Counted from the stretch's first letter, positions 18,353 through 26,724 are shown. The stretch is DNA of 64,000 nucleotides from Lentzea sp. NBRC 102530 (GCF_030269365.1 NZ_BSTF01000006.1:450235-514234), one strand, 5' to 3'. The notes: generated from the letters alone by a model not told the origin. Numbers and translations are program-made.

Positions 18353-19231
18353 TCAGATGAGGCGCACGTACTCGCGGAACGTCATGGGCTCGCGACCGAT
18401 CAGGGCCCTGAGCGCCTGCGCGTCCGCGGCCGTGGTCGAGCCGTGCCGCGCCACCCTCGCGGCCACCTCGGTGATGTGAGCAGCCATGTCCGGGTTGACC
18501 ACGTCCTCCACGGTGGACAACGCGACCAGCTCCCGCCGCCACTGCTCCGGCTCGACCGGCTCGAACCGGACGGGCTTGCCGAGGTGGTCCGCGAGGATCG
18601 CCGCGATCTCGTGGTGGCTCAACTCCTCCGCGCCCCGCGGGTAGCAGATCGGGCCCGCGAACCGTTCGGGGTGCAGGAGCGCGGCCACGGCGAGTTCCGC
18701 CGCGTCCCGGCCGTTGATCCAGGACACGCCGCCGTCACCGAAGCAGTTGCGGAGCACGCCCTCCCGCGCGACGGACCTCCCGTGCAGCGCCGGCACGTTC
18801 TCGTGGAACGCGGCCGCGATCCGCAGCACGAGCACGTCGAGCCCCGCCCACTGGAGGACCTCCTCGGCGAGCCACTGGTCCCGGCCGCGATCACTGGGGT
18901 GGGCGGGGTGCGCCGGGCCCATCGACATCACGACCACACGCGTGCCGCTTCCCCGTGCGGCGGCGGCGAAGTTGGCCGCAGCCGGGATCACGCCGGCGTC
19001 GATCGGATACGTGAAGTAGGCCTGGTCGACCCCTTCGAGCGCGGGCGCGATGCTGCGGCGGTCCCGCAGGTCGCCGATGACGACCTCCACGCCCAGTTCT
19101 TCCAGCGCTTCGGTGCGTTCGCTGCGGGTGCGGGCGAGGACGCGCACGTCCCTGCCCTCTTCCTGGAGCCGGCGCACCACGTGGGCGCCCGTGCCGCCGT
19201 GCCGTCCGGTGGCTCCCGTGACGAGGATCAA
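18353..19231 (-). CDS. NmrA-like NAD(P)-binding protein
   Basis: 292 residues. An N-terminal Rossmann motif (LVTGATGRHGGTGAHVV) with a following Arg-rich strand (DVRVLARTRSE) favours NADP(H). There is no Ser-Tyr-Lys triad, as in NmrA/QOR2-type redox sensors and reductases. TTG 19231 is preceded by AGGAGG at good spacing and overlaps the stop of the thioesterase gene (TTGA), so it is the third gene of a coupled operon: monooxygenase, thioesterase, NmrA-like. The operon's promoter faces the HxlR gene and carries paired inverted repeats. Confidence 0.85.
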   Translation of the reverse strand: MILVTGATGRHGGTGAHVVRRLQEEGRDVRVLARTRSERTEALEELGVEVVIGDLRDRRSIAPALEGVDQAYFTYPIDAGVIPAAANFAAAARGSGTRVVVMSMGPAHPAHPSDRGRDQWLAEEVLQWAGLDVLVLRIAAAFHENVPALHGRSVAREGVLRNCFGDGGVSWINGRDAAELAVAALLHPERFAGPICYPRGAEELSHHEIAAILADHLGKPVRFEPVEPEQWRRELVALSTVEDVVNPDMAAHITEVAARVARHGSTTAADAQALRALIGREPMTFREYVRLI

Positions 19232-19722
19232 CTCTTCGCCTCCTGGATCAGGCACGTGCTCGTGGCGGTGGCGAGCAGCCTGCCCGCGCCGTCGACCAGC
19301 CGTGCCTCGGCGATCGCGGTGCGCCTGCCCCGGTGCACCACGGTTCCGACGCAGGTGATCGTGCCGGTGTCCGTCGTGATCGGACGGACGAACCGCACGG
19401 CGAGGTCGAGGCTCGTGCAGCCGGTGCCGGCCGGGAGCGTGGAGTGCACGGCGCACCCCGCCGCGGAGTCGAGCAGCGTCGCGTGGACGCCGCCGTGCAC
19501 CGAGCCGATCGGGTTGTAGTGGAACTCGGCGGGGTCCAGCGTGAACGCCACCGAGCCGCTGTCCACCGACACCAGCCGCATCCCGAGCGCGTCGGCGATC
19601 GGCGGCGCCGGAAGTTCCCCCGCGGCCACGGCTTCGAGGAAGTCCAGCCCGGCCCGTTCGCGCGCCTTGCTCGCCGTCTGCCCGGGATCGGACCACGTGA
19701 ACGTTCTGCTGCGCTCCGTCAC
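19228..19722 (-). CDS. PaaI-family acyl-CoA thioesterase
   Basis: 164 residues from GTG 19722, which overlaps the stop of the preceding gene (GTGA); an in-frame GTG at 19746 would give eight extra residues. It has a hotdog fold with FHYNPIGSVHGGVHATLLDSA, the HGG-x-h-x-x-L-(D/A) signature of PaaI/YbgC-like thioesterases, followed by DLAVRFVRPITTDTG and RRTAIAEARLVDGAGRLLA. It should hydrolyse aryl- or acyl-CoA thioesters in the cytoplasm. It is the middle gene of an HxlR-linked operon with an ABM-type monooxygenase and an NmrA-like protein. Confidence 0.88.
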   Translation of the reverse strand: MTERSRTFTWSDPGQTASKARERAGLDFLEAVAAGELPAPPIADALGMRLVSVDSGSVAFTLDPAEFHYNPIGSVHGGVHATLLDSAAGCAVHSTLPAGTGCTSLDLAVRFVRPITTDTGTITCVGTVVHRGRRTAIAEARLVDGAGRLLATATSTCLIQEAKS

Positions 19723-20006
19723 GCGACGTTTCCCCTCATCAGCCACGCCGGGCCCTCGGCGTACGCGCTCGCCTCGGCGAAGAACGCCCCGAAGTACGGG
19801 CCGCCCGCGTGCGCCTGGAACGCCTCGACGTCGGCGTAGACCTCGTTGAGGTAGAAGAGGTCCGGGTTCTCCTCGTCCGCGATGACCTCGAACCGCAGCG
19901 AACCGGGCTCGTTGGCGAGCGAGTCCTCGGCGGTCGTCTTCGCGACCTTCACGAAGTCCTCGCGGTGTGCGGGCTGGACGGTGAACGACACCAGGAACTG
20001 GTACAT
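19719..20006 (-). CDS. putative quinol monooxygenase (ABM/YgiN-like)
   Basis: 95 residues forming a ferredoxin-like alpha+beta barrel. It begins MYQFLVSFTVQPAHREDFV, then EPGSLRFEVIADEENPDLFY and EVYADVEAFQAHAGGPYF, the classic antibiotic-biosynthesis-monooxygenase pattern in which a dimer handles quinols or aromatic polyketides without cofactor. ATG 20006 has a GAAAGG ribosome-binding site; an upstream in-frame start at 20042 would lie in the operator. It is the first gene of the operon divergent from the HxlR regulator. Confidence 0.85.
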   Translation of the reverse strand: MYQFLVSFTVQPAHREDFVKVAKTTAEDSLANEPGSLRFEVIADEENPDLFYLNEVYADVEAFQAHAGGPYFGAFFAEASAYAEGPAWLMRGNVA

Positions 20007-20032
20007 GGCGGCCTTTCGGGGGTTCTCATCGA

Positions 20033-20083
20033 GTTCATTCACTGAACTAGCCGAACCGTAGCACGATAGTTCAGTGAATGAAC
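20033..20083. promoter_or_regulatory. paired HxlR operators in divergent promoter
   Basis: GTTCATTCACTGAACTA (20033-20049) and its exact reverse complement (20067-20083) are separated by 17 nt. Each 17-mer also contains its own dyad, GTTCA-N5-TGAAC. A TACAGT -10 box for the hxlR gene follows at 20084-20089, seven nt before its ATG. This is strong evidence for a dimeric regulator binding two sites that cover both divergent promoters. Confidence 0.7.
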
Positions 20084-20096
20084 TACAGTGGGATGC

Positions 20097-20600
20097 ATGG
20101 CACTGCCCAGCACCTACGCGGACCGCAACTGCTCACTGGCGCGAGCGCTGGAGATCGTGGGCGAGCGGTGGACGTTGCTGATCGTGCGCGACGCCTTCTT
20201 CGGTGTGAGCCGGTTCGGCGACTTCGCGACCCAGCTCGGCATCCCGCGCGCCGTCCTGACCAACCGGCTGAAGTTCCTGGTGCAGGAGGACGTCCTGGCG
20301 CACGTCGGCGGCGAGTACCGCCTCACCGCCAAGGGCCTGCGGCTCTGGCCGGTCCTGCGCGCGATGATGGCGTGGGGCGACGCCCATTACTCCCCCGGCG
20401 GCGCCAAGCGCACGTTCCGGCACGAGGCCGACGGCGGCACGCTCGACCCCCAGAACCGCTGCTCGGCGTGCGGCGGCGTGGTCCCGATCGCCGAGACGAG
20501 CGTCGAACCCGGCCCCGGCTACACCGCCCCCGACACCGACCCGGACCCCGTGTCGGCCGTCCTCACCCAGCCCCGCCGCCTCCTGGAGCCCCTCACGTGA
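20097..20600 (+). CDS. HxlR-family winged-helix regulator
   Basis: 167 residues. The hallmark NCSLARALEIVGERWTLLIV starts the HTH, followed by RFGDFATQLGIPRAVLTNRL and the wing GGEYRLTAKGLRLWPVL. The C-terminal extension holds NRCSACGGVV, a Cys-x2-Cys that could be a redox or metal site and is common in this subgroup. HxlR proteins often sense quinones or electrophiles through cysteines, which fits the divergent quinol-monooxygenase operon. ATG 20097 is seven nt from the -10 box, so the transcript is likely leaderless. The GNAT gene overlaps its stop. Confidence 0.9.
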   Translation: MALPSTYADRNCSLARALEIVGERWTLLIVRDAFFGVSRFGDFATQLGIPRAVLTNRLKFLVQEDVLAHVGGEYRLTAKGLRLWPVLRAMMAWGDAHYSPGGAKRTFRHEADGGTLDPQNRCSACGGVVPIAETSVEPGPGYTAPDTDPDPVSAVLTQPRRLLEPLT

Positions 20601-21268
20601 CACCGCTCGACAACGCCCCGTTCGCGGCCCTGACCGGCCCGCACGCCCACTTCGCCGAGTCCAGGGGCGCCGCGGTGCGCTATCCGGCGGACATGTCCCC
20701 GTTCACGGGCCTGCCTTCGACCCCGTCACCCGCCGACTGGGCCGACCTCGCCGCCCTGGCGCCGCACGCCGTCGTGACCGGCCACGAACCACCGCCCGAC
20801 TGGCACGTCGACACCCGACTGCCCCTGTTGCAGTTCGTGGACGACGGCATCGCGGCCGCACCGGAACCCGAAGCGGTCGTGCTCGGCGCCGCCGACGTCC
20901 CGGAGATGCTGGCGCTGGCCTCGTTGACCAAGCCTGGCCCGTTCCTGCCGCGCACCGTCGAGATGGGCACCTACCTCGGCATCCGCCGCGACGGGCGGTT
21001 GGTGGCGATGGCGGGCGAACGACTGCGCGTGCCCGGCTACACGGAGGTGAGCGCGGTCTGCACGCACCCGGAAGCCCGCGGCCAGTCCCTCGGCACCCGG
21101 CTGTTGCTGGCGGTGGCTGATGGCATTCGTGCTCGCGGCGAGACGACGTTCCTGCACGTGCTGGCGTCCAACACCGGCGCGATCCGGCTGTACGAGCGGC
21201 TCGGGTTCCGGCAGCGGCTCAGCACGGAACTCCTGATCCTCACGCACACCGGCCAGGCCCTGTTGTAG
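20597..21268 (+). CDS. GNAT-family N-acetyltransferase
   Basis: 223 residues, starting GTG 20597 overlapping the hxlR stop (GTGA). The first 95 residues are variable; the GNAT core follows: VAMAGERLRVPGYTEVSAV, then CTHPEARGQSLGTRLLLAV (acetyl-CoA loop R/QxxGxG/A) and LHVLASNTGAIRLYERLGF. This is the FR47-like/ribosomal-alanine-type core. It is cotranscribed with hxlR. The substrate is unknown. Confidence 0.85.
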   Translation: MTPLDNAPFAALTGPHAHFAESRGAAVRYPADMSPFTGLPSTPSPADWADLAALAPHAVVTGHEPPPDWHVDTRLPLLQFVDDGIAAAPEPEAVVLGAADVPEMLALASLTKPGPFLPRTVEMGTYLGIRRDGRLVAMAGERLRVPGYTEVSAVCTHPEARGQSLGTRLLLAVADGIRARGETTFLHVLASNTGAIRLYERLGFRQRLSTELLILTHTGQALL

Positions 21269-21323
21269 CGTGCAGAGCACATGATCGCTCTTCAGCGGTC
21301 CTCTCTGAAAAGAAGTCGCCTGG

Positions 21324-23084
21324 ATGATCCAGGATTCTCTTGTTCTCCTCGCCGATTCCGGCGATCAAGACGCGTTCCGCGAACTGACCAGCGAACTGCA
21401 GCACCGGGGCGGGGCCATCGCCGCCGACGTTCCGCCGCTCCTGCCCCACCTCGTGCGGTGGGCCGTGGATCCCGACCACCCGTTCCGGGTCGAGGCGATC
21501 CGGCTCGTCGCACAACTCGCACGCACGGCCCACAGAGCACGTCCCGAGTTCGTCGACCCGGCCTGGGCCGAGGAGTGGCAGGGCGCCGTGTCGCGGCTGC
21601 CCGGCCTGCTGGACGATCCCGATCCCGTCGTCCGCCGGGCGGCCGCGTTCGCCCTGGAGCACGCCCCTGCGGCGACGGCCTCGCTCCTGCTCGCCCGGTT
21701 CCGGGTCGAGCCCGACGCGGCGGCCCGCCTCAACCACGTGACAGCGGCCGGACGGCTGCTGCGCGACACGGACGGCGAGTGGCCGGCGGACGTGATCGAC
21801 TGGCTGTCGTCGTTGCCGCACCACGAGGACAGCACGCTGCGGTTCGCCGGCGTGCTCGCCGCGCGGAGGTGCGGGCTGGGCGGCCGGGACCCGCGACACG
21901 TCGACGAGGTCGTCTCTTATCTGTCCACATCGGACTTCGCGGTGTGGCAGGACATCGGACCCGGACGGCGGAGCTTCGCCGTGATGACGGCGATGACCGA
22001 GGAGGTGTTCGACGACGACCGGGACGGCCGCACCCGGTTGACCGCCGCACTGGTGGACCACCCCGATCCGGTACGACGCCGGTGGGCGGTGAACGCCGCG
22101 GCGGCGGTGATGAACCGCTGGCGCTCCCCCGTTCCCGCGCTGCTCCCGCTCATCGCCCACCGTCTGTCCGATGAGGACTCCCGGCTGCGGGGTTCGGCCG
22201 CGAGGATCCTCGCCTCCGCGGGCCAGGCCGCCGCGCCGTGGCAGCCCGAACTCGTCGCCGCCTGCGAGGACGAGCCCGAGGTGGCACGGCCCGCACACAT
22301 CGCGCTGGCCAGGACCGGAGCCCCCGAGGCCGCGGACCTGGTGGCCGATCTCCTCGACTCGCCGGGCGACCTCGGGGTCGCCCGCGACTTCGGCGCGCCG
22401 GTCTCGTGGGTGATCGAGGTGCTCCTCCTGTTGCCGCCCACCACGCTGCTGCCGGCGGTGCGGCGACGGCTGAGGGAGGCGGTACCGCACGTGGAACAGG
22501 GCGACTACCTGCGGGTGCTGGCGAACTGGGGCCCGGCCGCCAGGGAGGCGTTGCCGGACATCGCGTCGTTCCTCGGCACGAGAGCGGAGCGCTACGCGGT
22601 CGACGCCCTCCTTGCGCTGGACTGCGAGGAAGCCCTCGAACTCGTGCGGCCGATCGCGCTGAAGAGCCCGCCGGCGCACGCCGCGGAAGCGCTGCTGCGG
22701 TGGCGGCTGACCGGAGAAGTGCACGACCTGCTGCACGACCCGGCCGTTGTCGGCTGGGAACGCGTCGAGGCGCGGCACGCGTTGTGGCGCATCACCGGCT
22801 CCGAAGAGGACGGGCGCTCGTTCGCCACGGCCGTGCGCCGTGCGGTCGAGGTGACGCCGGTACTCGGCACGTACCACATCGGGCAGATCGCGAACCTCGC
22901 GTCACTCGGCCCGCTCGCCCGCCGAGTGGTGCCCGCGCTGCGGCCGTTGCTCGCGACGGACGTGCGGCCCACCCGGTCGATCCCAGATGATGATCTGCTG
23001 TGCGCGACGGTCCGAGACGTCTTGGCCGCCGCCGGTAGCGTGGGCGCATGCCACAGATCACCGTCGAGTACTCCCCCGAACTGA
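21324..23084 (+). CDS. HEAT-repeat protein of unknown function
   Basis: 586 residues made almost wholly of helical HEAT/Armadillo-like repeats: motifs of the type DPDPVVRRAAAFALEHAP, DHPDPVRRRWAVNAAAAV, DEDSRLRGSAARILASAG and CEDEPEVARPAHIALARTG recur about every 35-45 residues. There is no signal peptide or catalytic motif. Such solenoids usually hold protein partners. ATG 21324 is preceded by AAAAGAAG. Its last 37 nt overlap the next gene in another frame, so the two are probably coupled. Function is not known. Confidence 0.8.
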   Translation: MIQDSLVLLADSGDQDAFRELTSELQHRGGAIAADVPPLLPHLVRWAVDPDHPFRVEAIRLVAQLARTAHRARPEFVDPAWAEEWQGAVSRLPGLLDDPDPVVRRAAAFALEHAPAATASLLLARFRVEPDAAARLNHVTAAGRLLRDTDGEWPADVIDWLSSLPHHEDSTLRFAGVLAARRCGLGGRDPRHVDEVVSYLSTSDFAVWQDIGPGRRSFAVMTAMTEEVFDDDRDGRTRLTAALVDHPDPVRRRWAVNAAAAVMNRWRSPVPALLPLIAHRLSDEDSRLRGSAARILASAGQAAAPWQPELVAACEDEPEVARPAHIALARTGAPEAADLVADLLDSPGDLGVARDFGAPVSWVIEVLLLLPPTTLLPAVRRRLREAVPHVEQGDYLRVLANWGPAAREALPDIASFLGTRAERYAVDALLALDCEEALELVRPIALKSPPAHAAEALLRWRLTGEVHDLLHDPAVVGWERVEARHALWRITGSEEDGRSFATAVRRAVEVTPVLGTYHIGQIANLASLGPLARRVVPALRPLLATDVRPTRSIPDDDLLCATVRDVLAAAGSVGACHRSPSSTPPN

Positions 23085-23404
23085 GCGAGGCTTTCGACCG
23101 CCGCGCCTTCGCCCTCGCGCTGCACCGGACCGTCGGGCCGCTGGTGAGCGCGGAGGTGGCGGCGTTCAAGACGCGGTTCCGCGCCATCGAGGAGTCCGTG
23201 ATCGGGGACGGGTCGCCGGCAGCGATGATCCACGTCCGGGTCGGGTTGCTGACGGGGCGGTCGGTCGAGCTCAAGCAGGAGGTCGGGCGGGTGAGCATCG
23301 GGCTCGCACGTGATCACCTCAAGCCCGTCGAGGGGTTGCCGACGCAGGTGACGCTGGAGGTCTACGACCTCGATCGCGAGCCGTACCAGAAGATCGTGCT
23401 CTAA
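23048..23404 (+). CDS. 5-carboxymethyl-2-hydroxymuconate isomerase family protein
   Basis: 118 residues beginning MPQITVEYSPELSEAF; the tautomerase-superfamily N-terminal Pro2 is present, which is the catalytic base in CHMI/4-oxalocrotonate tautomerases. Later stretches (AMIHVRVGLLTGRSVELKQ and PTQVTLEVYDLDREPYQK) match the HpaF-like fold. The pathway role in homoprotocatechuate degradation is not supported by neighbours, so it may act on another enol. It overlaps the HEAT gene by 37 nt and its TAA overlaps the convergent SDR stop. Confidence 0.8.
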   Translation: MPQITVEYSPELSEAFDRRAFALALHRTVGPLVSAEVAAFKTRFRAIEESVIGDGSPAAMIHVRVGLLTGRSVELKQEVGRVSIGLARDHLKPVEGLPTQVTLEVYDLDREPYQKIVL

Positions 23405-24327
23405 GGCAGGATCCCGGCCGCGCTCGTGCAGTACTGCCAGAAGGCGACGACGTCCTCGGACCGGGTCGTGGGCAGCAGGTGGGTCGGGCGCTCGCGGCGG
23501 TCGTGCCAGAAGCGTCCGGCCGGCTGGGCCGTCGCGGCCAGCCAGAGGATCGTGTCGGCGCCTTCTTCCGGGGTGCGCAGGAACGTCTTCGTCAGGCGGT
23601 GGAAGCCCGGCAACGAGCTCGCGACGCCCGGCGTGTCGGCCCAGCCGGGGTGCATGGCGTGGACCGCGATCTCGTCCTGGGCGTAGCGGGACGTCAGCAG
23701 CGGCGCGAGGGTGACCTGCATGCGTTTCGTGCGGGCGTAGGCGGTCGCGCCCCGGTAGGTGCCGGAGCGGTACTCGGGGTCGTCGACCGGCAGGCGCTGG
23801 GTGTACATGCCGCCGGACGACACGAAGATGACGCGGCCGCCGGCCAGCTTGGGACGGAGCAGGTCGGTCAGCAGCAGTGGACCGACCACGTGCGTGGCGA
23901 ACGTCAGCTCGTGGCCGTCAGAAGTCTCCGTGCGTTCCGACGGAAGCACGCCGGCGTTGTGCACCAGCACGTCCACGCGGTCGAACTCCAGCGAGGACGC
24001 GAACTCGCGCACGGAGGCCAGGTTCGACAGGTCGCAGTGGCGGACCACGACGGTCGCGCCGGGGACGGCGGCGAGGACGTCGGCTCGGGCGGTCGCGCCT
24101 TTCAGCTCGTCGCGCACCACCAGGACCACGTCGGCGCCGAGGCGCGCGAGACCCAGGGCGGTGGCCTTGCCGATGCCCGACGCGGCGCCCGTCACGACGG
24201 CGCGCCTGCCCCGCAACGACGGCAGGTCGTCCCAGCCCCGGCGGCGGAGCAGCAGGCCCCACCTCGAGTAGCCGGGGACCACGAGGCGGTCCGCGACAGT
24301 GTCGAGCACGCCGAGCAGTGCGCTCAC
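23401..24327 (-). CDS. SDR-family oxidoreductase (retinol-dehydrogenase-like)
   Basis: 308 residues from GTG 24327, behind GGCGAGGAG. A 38-residue N-terminal extension precedes the Rossmann turn TGAASGIG; then NLASV, HNAG, catalytic Ser in VSSGGMY, and Tyr-Lys as YARTK. The pattern of a long N-terminus, VHNAGVL and YARTKRMQ resembles dehydrogenase/reductase members that oxidise long-chain or steroid alcohols. It is the last gene of a minus-strand run after alkB-rubredoxin and tetR, only 23 nt from tetR, so a role in oxidising alkane-derived alcohols is plausible but unproved. Confidence 0.87.
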   Translation of the reverse strand: MSALLGVLDTVADRLVVPGYSRWGLLLRRRGWDDLPSLRGRRAVVTGAASGIGKATALGLARLGADVVLVVRDELKGATARADVLAAVPGATVVVRHCDLSNLASVREFASSLEFDRVDVLVHNAGVLPSERTETSDGHELTFATHVVGPLLLTDLLRPKLAGGRVIFVSSGGMYTQRLPVDDPEYRSGTYRGATAYARTKRMQVTLAPLLTSRYAQDEIAVHAMHPGWADTPGVASSLPGFHRLTKTFLRTPEEGADTILWLAATAQPAGRFWHDRRERPTHLLPTTRSEDVVAFWQYCTSAAGILP

Positions 24328-24350
24328 CGCTGTGTCTCCTCGCCTTGAAC

Positions 24351-24953
24351 TCAGCTGTACCGCAGGGGTTTCCTCGCCGGGGCCGCCAGCACACGTGACG
24401 CCAGCCACGCGAGGCCGTCGGCGGTGGCGGCCGGGGTGCCGGTCGGCTGCACGACGTGGCTGAGGACGGTGCGGGTCATGAGGTCGATCAACACCTCGAC
24501 CTGCTCGGTGCCCAGGCCGGTGTCGTAGGACTCGACCCGCGCGACCAGCACCGCCTTCACATCAGCCAGCAACGTGTCGGAGTGCGTGGTGAGCAGCGGG
24601 ACGAGTTCGGTGTCGGCGCCGTGGGTCGCGGAGGCGATGGCGCGGACCAGCAGGTTGCCGCGGGCGAGGTCGAGGACGTCGCGGACGGCGTCGTGGACCG
24701 CCTCGACCAGGTCGGCAGGGTGGCGGTCGAACGCGGCGCCGATGGCGGTCAGGAACCGGTCGAGCTCGTGCGCCAGCATCGCGTCGGCCAGCGAGTTCTT
24801 CGAGCCGATCTCGTTGTAGACGGTCTGCCTGCTGACGCCGACCTGCTCGGCGAGCCGCGTCATGGTGACCGCGGCCCAGCCGTCGCGGGCGGTCAGGTCG
24901 ATCGCCGCCTCGATGATCGGGCGCCTGCGACCGGCGGCCGCGGGAGAAGCCAT
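24351..24953 (-). CDS. TetR-family regulator downstream of alkB (AlkX/AlkU-like)
   Basis: 200 residues. The helix-turn-helix lies at about 10-55 (IIEAAIDLTARDGWAAVTMT, LAEQVGVSRQTVYNEIGSKN). YNEIGSK and the downstream LLVRAIASATHGADTELVPLL are typical of the TetR proteins encoded next to alkane hydroxylase genes in Actinobacteria. ATG 24953 lies 10 nt after the AlkB stop. It probably represses the alk unit, perhaps with fatty acids as inducers as in Dietzia AlkX, through the near-palindrome at 26411-26440. The target and ligand are inferred. Confidence 0.87.
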   Translation of the reverse strand: MASPAAAGRRRPIIEAAIDLTARDGWAAVTMTRLAEQVGVSRQTVYNEIGSKNSLADAMLAHELDRFLTAIGAAFDRHPADLVEAVHDAVRDVLDLARGNLLVRAIASATHGADTELVPLLTTHSDTLLADVKAVLVARVESYDTGLGTEQVEVLIDLMTRTVLSHVVQPTGTPAATADGLAWLASRVLAAPARKPLRYS

Positions 24954-24963
24954 GAGACTGATC

Positions 24964-26364
24964 CTAGGCGGCGGTCGCCCGGCCCGGCGCCACGAAGTCG
25001 ATCTTCTCGCGGACTCCGCAGTCCGGGCAGCACCAGCTGTCGGGGATGTCGGCCCACGGCGTGCCCGCCGGGAAGCCCTCCCGGGGGTCGCCCGTCTTCT
25101 CGTCGTAGACGTAGCCGCAACCCGGGCACATGCCGCCCGCCGTCGCGTCGCCGCGCGTGTCGTCGGCGACCGCCTCGCCGGCATCGGTGCCTCCGTAGCG
25201 GGCGAGGACCTTCGAGCGCTTGCCCGGCTGGATGTTGGCGCGGCCGATGTCACCGCCGAAGTGCGCCTGCACGCGCGGGTCCATCACGCGCCGCCACACC
25301 GGTGGCACGAGGGCCAGCAGGATCATGCCCGCGTAGCCGGTCGGCAGCACCGGGGACTCCGCGAAGTCGCGCAACGTCTGGTAGCGGCGGGTCGGGTTCG
25401 CGTGGTGGTCGCTGTGCCTCTGCAGGTGGTACAGCAGGACGTTGGTGGCGATGTTGTTGGAGTTCCAGCTGTGGCTGGGGTCGACCCGCTCGTAGCGGCG
25501 GCGGCCGGGTGCGCCGACCACCTGCCGCAGCATGCCGTAGTGCTCCATGTAGTTCACGACCTCGAGCAGTGAGAACCCGATCACGGCCTGGACCAGCAGG
25601 TACGGCACGATGCCCGGCCCGAGCCACACGATCATCGCCGCCCACAGCACCGCCGACATCAGCCACGCGTTCAGCACGTCGTTGCCCAGCCGGTACGGGT
25701 GCCGGTCACGACGGCCGTAGCGCTTCACCTCGAGCCGCCACGCCGACCTGACCGACCCGAACACCGTGCGCGGCCAGAACCGGTAGAAGCTCTCGCCGAC
25801 GCGGCTGCTCGCCGGGTCCTCCGGCGTCGCGACCCGGACGTGGTGGCCGCGGTTGTGCTCGATGTAGAAGTGGCCGTAGAAGCTCTGCGCGAGCGCGATC
25901 TTCGACAGCCACCGCTCGTGGCTCTCCTTCTTGTGCCCCAGTTCGTGCGCGGTGTTGATGCCGATGCCGCCGATGCAGCCGATCGACACCGCGAGCCCGA
26001 TCTTGTCGACGACGCTCAGGTCACCGCGCGCGATCAGCCAGAACGCGAACACGAACCCGACGTACTGGATCGGCAGGAACAGGTACGTGATCCAGCGGTA
26101 GTAGCGGTCGTTCTCCAGCCGTTCGATCACGTCGTCCGGCGGGTTGCTGCGGTCGAGCCCGGCGAAGAGGTCGATCGCCGGGACGATCAGCAGCACCACG
26201 ATCGGGCCGATCCAGAACCACACGCCCCAGCCCGTGACCGCGTGCATCCCGATCGCGAGGAACGCCAGGGACGGCACGACCAGTCCCAGCAGCCACAGGT
26301 ACCGCTTGCCGTCCGTCCACTGCTCGGTCGAGCCGACGGGCACCGTTGCCTTCGTGTCGCTCAT
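24964..26364 (-). CDS. alkB: alkane 1-monooxygenase fused to rubredoxin
   Basis: 466 residues. The integral-membrane non-haem di-iron hydroxylase (1-380) has about six helices and the histidine boxes HELGHKK (140-146), EHNRGHH (169-175), LQRHSDHH (314-321) plus NYMEHYG (271-277). A rubredoxin domain (about 410-455) follows, with the two iron-binding pairs C413-P-G-C416 and C446-P-D-C449. The rubredoxin passes electrons to the hydroxylase in cis for terminal oxidation of medium/long n-alkanes. AlkB-rubredoxin fusions are known in a few Actinobacteria. The start is ATG 26364 after CTCCTGAGGAG. A rubredoxin reductase is not in the window. tetR and an SDR follow in the same direction. Confidence 0.95.
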   Translation of the reverse strand: MSDTKATVPVGSTEQWTDGKRYLWLLGLVVPSLAFLAIGMHAVTGWGVWFWIGPIVVLLIVPAIDLFAGLDRSNPPDDVIERLENDRYYRWITYLFLPIQYVGFVFAFWLIARGDLSVVDKIGLAVSIGCIGGIGINTAHELGHKKESHERWLSKIALAQSFYGHFYIEHNRGHHVRVATPEDPASSRVGESFYRFWPRTVFGSVRSAWRLEVKRYGRRDRHPYRLGNDVLNAWLMSAVLWAAMIVWLGPGIVPYLLVQAVIGFSLLEVVNYMEHYGMLRQVVGAPGRRRYERVDPSHSWNSNNIATNVLLYHLQRHSDHHANPTRRYQTLRDFAESPVLPTGYAGMILLALVPPVWRRVMDPRVQAHFGGDIGRANIQPGKRSKVLARYGGTDAGEAVADDTRGDATAGGMCPGCGYVYDEKTGDPREGFPAGTPWADIPDSWCCPDCGVREKIDFVAPGRATAA

Positions 26365-26410
26365 GCCACACTCCTCAGGAGGTTGACAGAACGGTAGGGC
26401 ACGTAAAGCT

Positions 26411-26440
26411 GGTTTGACAATAGACGCCTATTTGTAAACC
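26411..26440. promoter_or_regulatory. near-palindrome upstream of alkB, putative TetR operator
   Basis: GGTTTGACAATAG at 26411-26423 and CTATTTGTAAACC at 26428-26440 are near-perfect inverted arms. They overlap the stop of the small upstream gene and a minus-strand TTGTCA (26421-26416, with TACCGT 18 nt on as -10 candidate). This is a reasonable operator-promoter for alkB. Confidence 0.4.
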
Positions 26441-26724
26441 GCGAACAGCGTGGTGGAGCGGCGCCGGTACGCGACGGCCGTGATGCCGACCGACACGGAC
26501 ACCCCCGTCAGCACGGCGTTGAGCGCGGCGGCGAGGTCGTGCGCGGTCCGTTCGGGAGAACTCCCCCGCCACACGACCACCTCGGCACGGATCTCCTCAC
26601 CGGACGTCAGCTCGACGCTGTGCACGGCCGGGTGACACAGGACGGTCTGCTCGACGAGCGACAGCCGCTGGTCCTCGGACAGCGGCGTGCGCAACGGGAC
26701 CACTCGGCTGGGGCAGCTGGACAA
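26428..26724 (-). CDS. small conserved-looking protein of unknown function
   Basis: 98 residues if TTG 26724 is the start, which is supported by GAGGAG with 5-nt spacing; upstream codons lose the GC-rich third position, arguing against longer starts (GTG 26802). The sequence has a strand-helix-strand pattern (QTVLCHPAVHSVELTSGEEI, AEVVVWRGSS, AHDLAAALNAVL) suggestive of a small alpha/beta protein, but I do not recognise a family. It sits between the GH94-like gene and alkB on the same strand; its stop falls within the putative alkB operator. Confidence 0.55.
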   Translation of the reverse strand: MSSCPSRVVPLRTPLSEDQRLSLVEQTVLCHPAVHSVELTSGEEIRAEVVVWRGSSPERTAHDLAAALNAVLTGVSVSVGITAVAYRRRSTTLFAVYK

